This document shows, piece after piece, positions 34,903 to 43,964 of a stretch of 64,000 bases of DNA. The first letter of the stretch is position 1. Each line of letters starts with the position of its first letter. The translations under genes and the position numbers were made by a program. The notes below the pieces were generated by a model. That model saw only the letters and a list, made by a program, of their open reading frames with translations. It did not search any database and was not told where the DNA came from. Source of the stretch: Clostridia bacterium (GTDB lineage: Bacteria > Bacillota > Clostridia > Oscillospirales > Acutalibacteraceae); NCBI GenBank assembly GCA_017468425.1, contig JAFUIO010000010.1, positions 51,476-115,475 on the forward strand, given 5' to 3'.

Positions 34903-35850
34903 ATGGGTATTTTTAAAAAATTCAGCCTCGGGCTGAAAAAAACAAGAGAAAGTATGGCAGGTGCCATTGAAAATATGCTCCATAGCTACAAGGATATTGA
35001 CGAGGAATTGTACGAAGACCTTGAAGAAATTCTTGTAATGGGTGACGTTGGTGTTGTAACAGCATCAGAAATTGTAGAAAAACTCCGCGAAAGAGTTAAA
35101 GAAAAAAATATCGGCACACCTGCACGTGTTAAAGACCAGATTAAAGAAATTGTTGCTGAAATGCTCAAAGGCGAAGAAGAAATGAGCCTTATTACAATGC
35201 CCTCAGTAATTCTTGTAATCGGTGTTAACGGCGTTGGCAAAACTACTACTATCGGCAAAATGGCAGCAATGTACAAAGCACAGGGCAAAAAAGTTATTCT
35301 CGGTGCGGCTGATACTTTCAGAGCAGCGGCTATTGAGCAGCTTGAAGTATGGGCAGACAGAGCAGGTGTTGATATAGTAAAACATAAAGAAGGTGCAGAC
35401 CCTGCGGCAGTTGTTTACGATACAATTCAGGCAGGTATTGCAAGAAATGCAGATATTATTATCTGCGATACTGCAGGCAGACTTCATAACAAGAAAAACC
35501 TTATGGACGAGCTTGCGAAAATTTACAGAGTTATTGATAAAGAGCTTCCGTATTCTGACCGTGAAAGTCTGCTTGTGCTTGATGCAACAACAGGTCAGAA
35601 TGCAGTTAATCAGGCAAGAGAATTTAAAAATGTTGCCGAAATTACAGGTATCGTGCTTACAAAGCTTGACGGTACTGCACGCGGCGGTGTTGTTCTTGCA
35701 ATCAAAAACGACCTGAGAGTACCTGTTAAATTTGTAGGTGTAGGTGAACAGATTGATGACCTTCAGCCCTTCAGTCCGAAAGCATTTGCAGAAGGACTTT
35801 TTGATGCTGAAGTAAGCCACGATGACGACGATGAAGAAGATGAGGATTAA
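34903..35850 (+). CDS. ftsY: Signal recognition particle receptor FtsY
   Basis: FtsY is the SRP receptor GTPase for membrane-protein targeting. The ATG at 34903 lies seven bases after AGGAG. The 315-residue protein lacks a long acidic N-terminal A domain and begins directly with the N domain (IFKKFSLGLKKTRESM), then the GTPase: GVNGVGKTTTIGKMA, GAADTFRAAAIEQLEVW, DTAGRLHNKKNLMDEL and TKLDGTARGG. The tail (HDDDDEEDED) is acidic. Confidence 0.96.
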   Translation: MGIFKKFSLGLKKTRESMAGAIENMLHSYKDIDEELYEDLEEILVMGDVGVVTASEIVEKLRERVKEKNIGTPARVKDQIKEIVAEMLKGEEEMSLITMPSVILVIGVNGVGKTTTIGKMAAMYKAQGKKVILGAADTFRAAAIEQLEVWADRAGVDIVKHKEGADPAAVVYDTIQAGIARNADIIICDTAGRLHNKKNLMDELAKIYRVIDKELPYSDRESLLVLDATTGQNAVNQAREFKNVAEITGIVLTKLDGTARGGVVLAIKNDLRVPVKFVGVGEQIDDLQPFSPKAFAEGLFDAEVSHDDDDEEDED

Positions 35851-35853
35851 TTA

Positions 35854-36441
35854 ATGGATTTTTTAATTGCCACTCATAACAAGAAAAAGCAGGCAGAAAT
35901 GCAGAGAGTTTTAGCACCTCTCGGAATTAATGTGAAAACCGCCGCAGACCTTGGAATAGAACTTACAGAAGTTGAAGAAGACGGAACAACCTTCTGTGAA
36001 AATGCAAGAATAAAGGCACTTTCAGGCTGTAAAGAAAGCGGTTTGCCCTGTATTGCAGATGATTCGGGAATATGCGTTGATTATTTAGGCGGCGGCCCCG
36101 GAATTTACTCTGCAAGATATTCAGGCGGCGATGATGAAGATAATAACGATAAGCTTCTCAAAGAGCTTGAAGGTGTGGAAAAAGAAAAAAGAACTGCACA
36201 TTATGCCTGCAGTATTTCCTGCTGTTTCCCTGACGGCAGAGAAATTACAGCTGAAGGCAGATGCTACGGATATATAGGCTTTGAAAGACAGGGCACAGGC
36301 GGTTTCGGTTATGACCCGTTGTTTATTACAGAAAAAGGCTGTTTCGGTGAATTGACTCCCGATGAAAAAGATGAAATCAGCCACAGAGGAGTTGCCCTCA
36401 GAGAACTTAAAGAAAAATTAGAATCGGAGAATTTAAAATGA
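35854..36441 (+). CDS. rdgB: XTP/dITP diphosphatase (RdgB/HAM1)
   Basis: This house-cleaning enzyme hydrolyses non-canonical purine triphosphates (XTP, dITP). The 195-residue protein shows ATHNKKKQAEMQRVL, EEDGTTFCENARIKA, ADDSGICVDYLGGGPGIYSARYSG and GTGGFGYDPLFI, all family signatures. It starts three bases after ftsY and overlaps yhbY by four bases. Confidence 0.95.
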   Translation: MDFLIATHNKKKQAEMQRVLAPLGINVKTAADLGIELTEVEEDGTTFCENARIKALSGCKESGLPCIADDSGICVDYLGGGPGIYSARYSGGDDEDNNDKLLKELEGVEKEKRTAHYACSISCCFPDGREITAEGRCYGYIGFERQGTGGFGYDPLFITEKGCFGELTPDEKDEISHRGVALRELKEKLESENLK

Positions 36442-36776
36442 CAAGTAAGGAAAGAGCAAATTTAAGAGGTCAGGCAAATTCGCTTGAAGTTTTGTATCAG
36501 ATCGGTAAGGGCGGAATTAATGATGCATTTATTGAGCAAACTAAAGCCGCACTCAAAAAACGTGAACTTATCAAACTTAAAGTGCTTCTTGAATCTTCAC
36601 CCATATCTCCCCGTGAGGCAGCAGATGAAATTGCTGAAAAAACAGAATCTGAAGTTGTGCAGGTTATCGGTGGTTGTATGATTTTCTATAAATACAACCC
36701 TGAGCTTCATCAGGATGAAAAAAAGAAGAAACCTGCAGCAAAAAGACTTTCTGATATCAAAGGAAAAAGAAAATGA
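36438..36776 (+). CDS. yhbY: CRM-domain RNA-binding protein (YhbY family)
   Basis: The 112-residue product contains the CRM domain with the GxxG-type loop QIGKGGINDAF and the C-terminal QVIGGCMIFYKYNPE. YhbY proteins bind the pre-50S ribosomal subunit. The basic tail (EKKKKPAAKRLSDIKGKRK) is longer than in the typical 97-residue protein. It overlaps rdgB and nadD by four bases each. Confidence 0.92.
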   Translation: MTSKERANLRGQANSLEVLYQIGKGGINDAFIEQTKAALKKRELIKLKVLLESSPISPREAADEIAEKTESEVVQVIGGCMIFYKYNPELHQDEKKKKPAAKRLSDIKGKRK

Positions 36777-37351
36777 AAATAGGTCTTTTCGGCGGCACGT
36801 TCAACCCTGTGCATACGGGACACGTAAAGCTTGTTGAAAATTTCAAAGAAAAACTGAACCTTGATAAAGTTTTTGTAATCCCCACAGCACAACCGCCTCA
36901 CAAAGAAGCGAAAGAACTTGTGTCAAGTGAAGACAGAATCAATATGTTAAAACTTGCTTTCGGCAACCTTGCCGAGGTGAGCGATATTGAAATTTCACGT
37001 GGCGGAAAAAGTTATACATTGCTTACACTTGAAGAACTGAAAAAAATTTATAAAGATGATGAGCTTTATTTTCTTGTGGGCTCAGATATGCTTCTCAGCT
37101 TCAGAAGATGGTACAGATGGGAAGATATTCTGTCTATGTGCACTCTGTGTGCTACAGACAGAAACAATGAAGAGAGCTGCAAGGAAACTGACTCTGACTT
37201 TTTTGAGAAAATTATTTTCTGTGATTTTGAAAAAACTGTTGTCAGTTCAAGTGAAGTCAGAGAAAAGCTTGAAAAAGGAGAAGATGTTTCCCATCTTGTT
37301 CCCGAAAAGGTTCTGAATTATATTAAAGAAAAAGGTTTATACAATGCTTGA
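36773..37351 (+). CDS. nadD: Nicotinate-nucleotide adenylyltransferase
   Basis: NadD transfers AMP to nicotinate mononucleotide in NAD synthesis. The 192-residue protein has GLFGGTFNPVHTGHVKL (HxGH nucleotidyl transferase motif), FVIPTAQPPHK, FLVGSDMLLSFRRW and VSSSEVREKL near the C-terminus. It overlaps yqeK by eight bases in the usual nadD-yqeK-rsfS order. Confidence 0.95.
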   Translation: MKIGLFGGTFNPVHTGHVKLVENFKEKLNLDKVFVIPTAQPPHKEAKELVSSEDRINMLKLAFGNLAEVSDIEISRGGKSYTLLTLEELKKIYKDDELYFLVGSDMLLSFRRWYRWEDILSMCTLCATDRNNEESCKETDSDFFEKIIFCDFEKTVVSSSEVREKLEKGEDVSHLVPEKVLNYIKEKGLYNA

Positions 37352-37937
37352 TACAGAAAGAAACGAAGAATTCAAAAAACTGATTAAAGAAAGACTGAAA
37401 GAAAACCGATATATTCATTCTCTTAACGTGGCTGATTCTGCAAAAGAACTTGCACACAAGTACGGTTGCGATGAAGAAAAAGCATATACTGCAGGACTTC
37501 TTCACGATGTGATGAAAAACGCAAGTGATTTTGAGCAGTTGAGTGCAATCGATAAAGCGGGTATGAGCCTGACAGTCTGCGAAAAAGCGAACAAAAAATT
37601 ATGGCACGCAGTTGCAGGAACAGCTTTTCTGAAAACAGAACTGAATATAGAAGATGAAGATATACTTAATGCCGTAAGGTATCACACAACGGCAAGAAAA
37701 AATATGTCAGCGCTTGAAAAGGTGATTTATGTTGCCGACTTTATTTCAGCAGACCGAGATTATCCCGGAGTGGAAGAAGTAAGAGATGCTGCAGGGGAAA
37801 GCCTTGAAAAAGCGATGATGATAGGTCTTGAATTCTGCATTCACGAAATTGTGGAAAGAAAACAGATTCTTCACCCTGACAGCGTGGATGCATATAATGA
37901 AATAGTCATTTCCGACAGAGGAGGTTTAAATATATGA
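37344..37937 (+). CDS. yqeK: HD-domain hydrolase YqeK (bis(5'-nucleosyl)-tetraphosphatase-type)
   Basis: The 197-residue protein has the HD metal ligands in HSLNVADSAKELA, AGLLHDVMKN, KKLWHAVAGTAF and VRYHTTARKN, with IYVADFISADRDYPGV typical of YqeK. The family hydrolyses Ap4A symmetrically. It overlaps the next gene by four bases. The LytR-CpsA-Psr gene sometimes found between yqeK and rsfS is absent here. Confidence 0.93.
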   Translation: MLDTERNEEFKKLIKERLKENRYIHSLNVADSAKELAHKYGCDEEKAYTAGLLHDVMKNASDFEQLSAIDKAGMSLTVCEKANKKLWHAVAGTAFLKTELNIEDEDILNAVRYHTTARKNMSALEKVIYVADFISADRDYPGVEEVRDAAGESLEKAMMIGLEFCIHEIVERKQILHPDSVDAYNEIVISDRGGLNI

Positions 37938-38284
37938 AATACGAAGAACTTATAAAAAATATCGTTAAAGTCCTTGATGAAAAGAAGGCTGAGGATATAA
38001 AGGTTATTGAAACTGCAGAGCTTACTATAGTTGCAGATTGTTTTATTGTGGTAAGCGGTAATTCAAGCACACATGTAAAATCTTTGGCAGGCGAAGTTGA
38101 AGATGCTCTTGCAAATGCAGGTGTTGAGCCTGAACACATCGAAGGCAGAGCAACAGGCTGGATTCTTATTGACTACGGCACAGTTGTTGTTCATATTTTT
38201 GATAAACAGAGCCGCGAATATTATAATATTGAAAGACTCTGGCAGGATGCAAGTATAAAAACTGCAGAAGAAATTCTTGGTTAA
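37934..38284 (+). CDS. rsfS: Ribosome silencing factor RsfS
   Basis: RsfS binds ribosomal protein L14 and blocks subunit joining in poor growth conditions. The 116-residue protein shows IKVIETAELTIVADCFIVVSG, SSTHVKSLAGEVEDAL, GRATGWILIDYGTVVVHIF and REYYNIERLWQDA, all family signatures. Confidence 0.95.
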   Translation: MKYEELIKNIVKVLDEKKAEDIKVIETAELTIVADCFIVVSGNSSTHVKSLAGEVEDALANAGVEPEHIEGRATGWILIDYGTVVVHIFDKQSREYYNIERLWQDASIKTAEEILG

Positions 38285-38311
38285 TTGATTTAAATTAGGA
38301 GTTGAAATAAA

Positions 38312-40714
38312 ATGAACTATGATTTTAAAGCCGCTGAAAAGAAGTGGCAGGACAAATGGGAAGAGTCAGGTGTTTTCCATGCAGTAGACAATTCTGAAAA
38401 AGAAAAGTTCTATGCTCTTGTTGAATTCCCTTATCCCAGCGGTGCAGGTATGCACGTTGGCCACATCAAGGCTTATTCAGGTCTTGAAGTTGTTTCCCGT
38501 AAACGCAGAAAAGAAGGCTATAATGTTCTTTTCCCCATCGGATTTGACGCATACGGTCTTCCTACTGAAAACTATGCTATCAAAACAGGCATCCACCCCA
38601 GACAGGTAACTGATGACAATATTGCAAAGTTCACTTCACAGCTTAAAAGAGTAGGCTTCTCTTTTGACTGGGACAGAGTTGTTGACACAACTGAAGAAGG
38701 TTACTACAAATGGACACAGTGGATTTTCCTTAAAATGTTCGAAAACGGTCTTGCTTTCAGAGACAAAACTCTCGTAAACTACTGCCCCTCATGTAAAGTT
38801 GTTCTTTCAAATGAAGATTCACAGGGCGGCAAATGTGATATCTGCCATAACGATATCGTGCAGAAATCAAAAGACGTTTGGTACTTGAGAATTACTGAAT
38901 ATGCAGACAAGCTTCTTGAAGGCCTCGATGGTGTTGATTATCTTCCCAACGTAAAACTCCAGCAGGAAAACTGGATTGGTAAATCAACAGGTGCATTCGT
39001 AAACTTCAAGGTTAAAGATACAGACGAAACATTAAGAATTTACACAACACGTCCCGATACACTTTTCGGCGTAACATTTATGGTTATGGCTCCCGAGCAT
39101 CCCATGCTTGACAAGTATCAGGATAAGATTGAAAACTTTGCAGATGTTGAAGCATACAGAGCAGAATGTGCAAAGAAAACAGAATTTGAAAGAACACAGC
39201 TTGTAAAAGATAAAACAGGTGTACGTCTTTCAGGCTTTGTGGGCATCAATCCCGTAAACGGTAAAGAAATTCCCATTTTCATTTCTGACTATGTTATGAT
39301 GGGTTACGGTACAGGTGCAATTATGGCTGTGCCTGCACACGACCAGAGAGACTACGACTTTGCAAAGAAATTCGGCATTGATATCATTGAAGTTATCAAA
39401 GGCGGAGATATTGAAAAAGAAGCTTATACAGGCGACGGTGAAATGGTCAACTCTGATTACCTTAACGGTTACACAGATAAAAAGTCATCTATCGCACGTG
39501 TGCTTGAAGAACTTGAAAAACAGGGTATCGGCGAAAAAGGTGTTCAGTATAAAATGAAAGACTGGGCATTCAACCGTCAGAGATATTGGGGCGAGCCTAT
39601 TCCGATTGTGCATTGTCCCGATTGCGGAATGGTTGCAGTTCCTTATGAAGAGCTTCCGCTTCTTCTTCCCAAGGTTGAAAACTTTGAACCCGGTTCAGAC
39701 GGCGAAAGCCCCCTTGCAAAAATTGATTCTTTCGTAAACTGCACTTGTCCCAAATGCGGCAAACCAGCAAAGAGAGAAACAGACACAATGCCTCAGTGGG
39801 CAGGTTCATCCTGGTATTTCTTAAGATATATCGACCCCCACAACACAGAGTGCTTTGCAGATATGGAAAAACTTAAATACTGGGGACAGGTTGACTGGTA
39901 CAACGGCGGTATGGAACACGTAACACGTCACCTTATCTATTCCCGTTTCTGGCATAAATTCCTCTATGATATCGGTGCAGTTCCTACATCTGAACCGTAT
40001 GCAAAGAGAACTGCACAGGGTCTTATCCTTGGTCCTGACGGAGTTAAAATGTCAAAATCAAGAGGCAATGTTATTGACCCCAACGATGTTGTTGATGCTT
40101 TCGGTGCAGACGTGCTTCGTACATACGTGCTCTTCATGGGCGACTACGAAAAAGCAGCACCCTGGTCAGAAGACAGCGTAAGAGGTTGTAAGAGATTTAT
40201 CGACAGAGTATGGAATCTCCAGACAATGCTCACAGACGGAGATGAATATTCAGAAAAACTTGAAGTTTCTTTCAATAAAACAATCAAGAAAGTTTCAAGC
40301 GATATCGAAAATCTTAAATACAACACTGCTATTGCAGCACTTATGACACTTCTTAACGAAATTTACGATGCAGGCAAAGTTACAAAGAAAGAACTTTCAA
40401 CATTTGTTTCACTTCTTAATCCCTTTGCCCCTCACGTTACAGAGGAAATCAACGAGATTATGGGCGGCGAAATGCTGGCAGTAAGTCCCTGGCCCACATA
40501 TGATGAAGCAAAATGTGTTGATGCAACAATCGAAATCGTTGTTCAGATTAACGGTAAAGTAAGAGCAAAGATGAACATTCCTGCTGAAATCTCAAACGAA
40601 GACGCAATTGCTATGGCAAAAGAAGATGAAACAATCAAAGCAGCAATTGACGGCAAAACAATCGTAAAAGAACTTTACGTAAAAGGCAGACTTGTAAATA
40701 TTGTTGTAAAATAA
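38312..40714 (+). CDS. leuS: Leucyl-tRNA synthetase
   Basis: The 800-residue class I synthetase has the HIGH-type motif MHVGHIKAYSG (about residues 46-56), zinc-binding clusters (CPSCKVVLSNEDSQGGKCDIC), the CP1 editing domain (TTRPDTLFGVTFMV, YGTGAIMAVPAHDQRD), and GVKMSKSRGNVI for the KMSKS loop. The length is that of bacterial LeuRS. It ends the long housekeeping run begun by mreB. No T-box leader precedes it; only 27 bases separate it from rsfS. Confidence 0.97.
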   Translation: MNYDFKAAEKKWQDKWEESGVFHAVDNSEKEKFYALVEFPYPSGAGMHVGHIKAYSGLEVVSRKRRKEGYNVLFPIGFDAYGLPTENYAIKTGIHPRQVTDDNIAKFTSQLKRVGFSFDWDRVVDTTEEGYYKWTQWIFLKMFENGLAFRDKTLVNYCPSCKVVLSNEDSQGGKCDICHNDIVQKSKDVWYLRITEYADKLLEGLDGVDYLPNVKLQQENWIGKSTGAFVNFKVKDTDETLRIYTTRPDTLFGVTFMVMAPEHPMLDKYQDKIENFADVEAYRAECAKKTEFERTQLVKDKTGVRLSGFVGINPVNGKEIPIFISDYVMMGYGTGAIMAVPAHDQRDYDFAKKFGIDIIEVIKGGDIEKEAYTGDGEMVNSDYLNGYTDKKSSIARVLEELEKQGIGEKGVQYKMKDWAFNRQRYWGEPIPIVHCPDCGMVAVPYEELPLLLPKVENFEPGSDGESPLAKIDSFVNCTCPKCGKPAKRETDTMPQWAGSSWYFLRYIDPHNTECFADMEKLKYWGQVDWYNGGMEHVTRHLIYSRFWHKFLYDIGAVPTSEPYAKRTAQGLILGPDGVKMSKSRGNVIDPNDVVDAFGADVLRTYVLFMGDYEKAAPWSEDSVRGCKRFIDRVWNLQTMLTDGDEYSEKLEVSFNKTIKKVSSDIENLKYNTAIAALMTLLNEIYDAGKVTKKELSTFVSLLNPFAPHVTEEINEIMGGEMLAVSPWPTYDEAKCVDATIEIVVQINGKVRAKMNIPAEISNEDAIAMAKEDETIKAAIDGKTIVKELYVKGRLVNIVVK

Positions 40715-40756
40715 TTTAAATGAAAAATCCCCTCTGACAAAATCAAAGATTTTGCC

Positions 40757-40790
40757 ATCTCCCCTTGCATTTTCAAGGGGAGATTTTTTC
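40757..40790 (+). terminator. Rho-independent terminator of leuS; dispersed hairpin repeat, copy 2
   Basis: ATCTCCCCTTG pairs with CAAGGGGAGAT over a CATTTT loop and is followed by TTTTTTC. The stem is the same as at 18318-18344. A second stem (CAAAATC with GATTTTG, 40737-40754) stands just upstream, giving a double-hairpin element. Confidence 0.88.
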
Positions 40791-40791
40791 T

Positions 40792-40833
40792 CAAAAATTA
40801 TAGCCACACCTGAATGGTGTGGCTATAATTTTT
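40792..40833. terminator. Bidirectional terminator
   Basis: ATAGCCACACC pairs with GGTGTGGCTAT over TGAAT, with A/T runs on both sides; it directly follows the 3' end of the minus-strand regulator gene. Confidence 0.85.
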
Positions 40834-40834
40834 G

Positions 40835-42109
40835 TTATGATAGTTTCGGAAGACTTTTATCAGGATTCTGGCATACGTAAACATAATGTTCTTCAAAGTC
40901 GTCGTAGCCTTTTTCTTCCTCTGTTAACATTGTGTCGGAATAGTTTTCAACAAGCCAGAGGTAAGTTTTGCCCTCATAATCTTTATATTGTGTTACTTTG
41001 TTATCCTGGATTGCCTGGTCAAATCGGGAAAGTCCCTCTGTTCTTGCATCGTCCCAGCTTTCTGCACCGAGAAATGTTACGGGAACAACATATTCAGGCA
41101 GTTCATCAATTCTTACATATACATCATCATAATAAGTAATTGTTGAATAATCTGCTGATACCAAAGCAGGTTTTTCACTTTCTATAAATATTACAGGTTC
41201 TATAAAAATAGTAAAAATCAACAACAATAAAAATCCGAGGAAAGTCAGTAAACAACCGCGGCCTTTCTTTTGCTTGCCTTCTTTTTCGTCATATTTTTCG
41301 TGATAGTAATCGGCTTTCAGAATATTCTTTTTAACTACCCGCGGTTTGCAGAGATGTCTGAAGTAAATTCTTCTTACAGGCCAGGAAATTATCATATCAA
41401 TAAAGCCGAAACCCAGGTCAGATTCCAGACCGTAACGGGTGTGCTTTTTAATTACTTCTTTGCAATTTTTACCTTTTACTTTTAAAAGCTCAACATTGTC
41501 GCACTCACAAATGATTTTCGGATAAGCAATAAGAAAATCATTGTATGTCAGTGTTTTATCACCAAGGCTGAAAACATCAAGGTCGATGTTCACAACAGAA
41601 TCAGGCTTTATATTTGTCAGCTTGTAGGTGCAGTTAACCTGCAAAGGATATTCCGATGCAAATTTCATGGCTTTTCTTGTGAGTTTTGATATGATTTTTT
41701 CCTTGAGATTGGTGGCACTGTTTTTTACTTCTTCAAAATCGCTGTCGGTAATCATATCACCTGTTATTCTCAATATCAGGTCTTTTTCTTTTATTTCAAC
41801 CCATTTACATTCGTCGAATTTAATATTGAAAACGTCACTGTTTACTTCTATAGTCATCAGACTGCAGAAATTGTTTACAAAGCAGATTCTTTCGATGCCG
41901 TCTTTACTTGCCGATAATATATCATCAATTGTTGTGCCGAGAATTTCAGCAAGTTTTTCGAAAGTATCCATTCGCGGAATTGCCTGACCGTTTTCCCATT
42001 TTGAAACAGCTTTATCGGATACATCCAATTCTTTTGCCAACTCTGATTGAGTCAATTTCTTTTCTTCACGCAATTTACAGATGTAGTTTCCGAACTTGTA
42101 GTTGTTCAT
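40835..42109 (-). CDS. Membrane-anchored XRE-family regulator
   Basis: The 424-residue product has an N-terminal Cro/CI helix-turn-helix (about residues 6-68; LTQSELAKELDVSDKAVSKWENGQ is split by the turn DVSDKAVSKWE), a middle cytosolic region of mixed beta structure (75-285), one membrane helix (about 290-312, LLTFLGFLLLLIFTIFI) and an extracellular C-terminal domain of about 110 residues. It could be a one-component membrane sensor. Alternatively the C-terminal half is structural only. AGGTGA precedes the ATG. Confidence 0.78.
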   Translation of the reverse strand: MNNYKFGNYICKLREEKKLTQSELAKELDVSDKAVSKWENGQAIPRMDTFEKLAEILGTTIDDILSASKDGIERICFVNNFCSLMTIEVNSDVFNIKFDECKWVEIKEKDLILRITGDMITDSDFEEVKNSATNLKEKIISKLTRKAMKFASEYPLQVNCTYKLTNIKPDSVVNIDLDVFSLGDKTLTYNDFLIAYPKIICECDNVELLKVKGKNCKEVIKKHTRYGLESDLGFGFIDMIISWPVRRIYFRHLCKPRVVKKNILKADYYHEKYDEKEGKQKKGRGCLLTFLGFLLLLIFTIFIEPVIFIESEKPALVSADYSTITYYDDVYVRIDELPEYVVPVTFLGAESWDDARTEGLSRFDQAIQDNKVTQYKDYEGKTYLWLVENYSDTMLTEEEKGYDDFEEHYVYVCQNPDKSLPKLS

Positions 42110-42128
42110 TGAATCACCTCACGAAACA

Positions 42129-42158
42129 ATTATACATTATGCTTACCCCCGAAAGCAA
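42129..42158 (-). promoter_or_regulatory. Candidate promoter for the XRE regulator
   Basis: Minus strand TATAAT (plus 42129-42134) with TTGCTT 18 bases upstream (plus 42153-42158). The -10 is perfect, the -35 poor. Confidence 0.45.
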
Positions 42159-42207
42159 GAAAATGGAGGTAGAATAAAAGTAGAAATTGATTTTCGCTGA
42201 CTTTTAA

Positions 42208-42256
42208 GCAAAAAACATCCTGAAGTAACGCCGAGCATTGCTTCAGGGTGTTTTTA
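42208..42256 (-). terminator. Terminator of the VanW/ligase/carrier operon
   Basis: On the minus strand CACCCTGAAG pairs with CTTCAGGATG over a 15-base loop and is followed by six T residues, just after the carrier-protein stop codon. Confidence 0.85.
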
Positions 42257-42267
42257 TCTGCAGAAAA

Positions 42268-42501
42268 TTATTCCATAAGTGATTCAACAAGTTCAGTTAT
42301 TTTATCAATATCTCTCCATGTTGAGGGGTCAATTTGTGTGGGATAAATTTCAATGTCAAATTCATCTTCCAGAGTGTTGAGAAACATAACAAGTGCGAGA
42401 GAATCAAAAACCTCGTGGTCGAGCAGGTCAATGCTTTCTCTTTCTCTTAAATTTTCAATTCCGCTTATTTCTTCAATAATATCTAAAATTTTCTCTTTCA
42501 T
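42268..42501 (-). CDS. DltC-like acyl carrier protein
   Basis: The 77-residue product has the carrier-protein fold and the Ser that would take 4'-phosphopantetheine in EVFDSLALVMFLNTLEDEF. It resembles D-alanyl carrier protein DltC (IDLLDHEVFDSL, GIEIYPTQIDPSTWRDI-like segment). It overlaps the stop of the adenylating enzyme by four bases (ATGA), so it must be its partner: the ligase would load an amino acid as a thioester onto this protein. Confidence 0.88.
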   Translation of the reverse strand: MKEKILDIIEEISGIENLRERESIDLLDHEVFDSLALVMFLNTLEDEFDIEIYPTQIDPSTWRDIDKITELVESLME

Positions 42502-43964
42502 ATATATTCCTCTGATAATTTTTTTACGTCACGTTTTCCGTTTGCAGTAAGGGGAATGTCATTTATAATACGCACCTTCGGGCACATATATAACGGAAGC
42601 TTTGACGATAATTCTTTTTCAATGCTCTGCACATCGGTGGAGCAGTTTTCTTTTATTTTCACAAAACCGAAAATACCTGTCACATCGCCGTTTTTGTTTC
42701 TTTTTGCAACAACGCAGGCTTCTTCAACTGAATCAATTTTCAAAAGATTCGATTCAATATCTGTAAGCTCAATTCTGTAACCTTTATATTTTATCTGGTT
42801 ATCTTTTCTGGATTTATAATACAGAAGTCCTTTCTGTCTGTAGGCCAGGTCGCCTGTAAGATAAGCTTTTCTGCCATCATATTCAATAAAAGCTTTTCTG
42901 CCGTAATTATTCAGATAGCCATCTGCAACACTTGCTCCCGCTATCATTATTTCTCCTGTTTCACCATCGGGGAGAGGTGATAAATTTTCATCGCAAATGA
43001 TAATTTCCACATCTTTTTTCGGAGAGCCGATTGAAATATTTTCTTCAAGTACACTGTCTTTTGTAAGAAGAACAGATGTTACTGCAAAGGTACATTCTGT
43101 GGGACCGTAGCTGTTTATTATTTTAAGGTCAGGAAATCTTCTGAAAAGTTTCTGCACGGTTTTTGTTGAGAGTTTTTCTCCGCAGAAAAGAATCGTATGA
43201 AGCTTTGGTAAAAGTTCAGCTGAAAAACTTCTGTCAAGCATCAGCAAATCGGCAAAAGATGGGGTGAAAACAGCAATTGTTGCACCTGATTTTTCAAGTC
43301 TTCTGAAAATTGATGAAAAATCAAAGCCTGAAATATCGCCGATAATAAAATGTTCGCTTCCTGTTACAAGGCTTAAATAAAAATCAGCAACAGACAAATC
43401 GAAAGAAAAATTAGCCTGATTGAGAATAACTTCTTTTTTACTGCCGGTAATTTCCTTTACCCATTTTATGCAGGAATCCAGGTTTGAATATGTTACCTTT
43501 ACTCCTTTTGGCTGACCTGTGCTGCCGGATGTGAAAATCATATAGCAGATGTCATCAGGTTTCAGGGAAATCTCATTAATTTCTGTCTGAACAGGCCTAT
43601 TCATTATTCTGTTTATTTCATCAGATGAAACTGTTTTACAAAAGGTTGTTTCAATATCGCCGAAAATAAGTGAAGGCTCAGCCTGATTTATAATATCAGA
43701 AACTCTTTCTTCCGGAGTGGATGAATCTACGGGAATATAAGTGATTCCCGCAAAAGAGCAGGCAAGCATACAGGCTTTCATATATACTTCCTTGTGCCCG
43801 TAGACAATAACATTGCCGTCTGTTTTTTTGCTTAAAAGATATCCGTATATGTTGCATACAAATTTATATAACTCGTTATAGCTGAAGGTCTGACCGTCAT
43901 CCTGTGTGTAGGCAGCAGAAGCGCCTTCTGTTCTGAGTGTGTTTAAAATTACATCAAAAATCAT
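42498..43964 (-). CDS. DltA-like amino acid adenylating enzyme
   Basis: The 488-residue protein is an AMP-forming adenylation domain: YMIFTSGSTGQPKGVKVTY (P-loop), NFSFDLSVADFYLSLVTG, FCGEKLSTKTVQKLF, INSYGPTECTFAV, YLTGDLAY, KGYRIELTDIE and the final PLTANGKRDVKKL with the catalytic Lys. The closest pattern is DltA, the D-alanine ligase of teichoic acid alanylation. It is not multi-domain, and it overlaps the VanW gene by four bases. DltB and DltD, needed to pass alanine to the wall, are not encoded beside it. Confidence 0.88.
   Translation of the reverse strand: MIFDVILNTLRTEGASAAYTQDDGQTFSYNELYKFVCNIYGYLLSKKTDGNVIVYGHKEVYMKACMLACSFAGITYIPVDSSTPEERVSDIINQAEPSLIFGDIETTFCKTVSSDEINRIMNRPVQTEINEISLKPDDICYMIFTSGSTGQPKGVKVTYSNLDSCIKWVKEITGSKKEVILNQANFSFDLSVADFYLSLVTGSEHFIIGDISGFDFSSIFRRLEKSGATIAVFTPSFADLLMLDRSFSAELLPKLHTILFCGEKLSTKTVQKLFRRFPDLKIINSYGPTECTFAVTSVLLTKDSVLEENISIGSPKKDVEIIICDENLSPLPDGETGEIMIAGASVADGYLNNYGRKAFIEYDGRKAYLTGDLAYRQKGLLYYKSRKDNQIKYKGYRIELTDIESNLLKIDSVEEACVVAKRNKNGDVTGIFGFVKIKENCSTDVQSIEKELSSKLPLYMCPKVRIINDIPLTANGKRDVKKLSEEYI

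Noticed and set aside
38285..38311. Possible T-box leaders before leuS and asnS
   Set aside because: Only 27 bases precede leuS and about 50 free bases precede asnS; no specifier stem or T-box sequence is present.
42268..43964. A nonribosomal peptide synthetase module
   Set aside because: The adenylating enzyme and carrier are separate, of DltA and DltC size, with no condensation or thioesterase domain.
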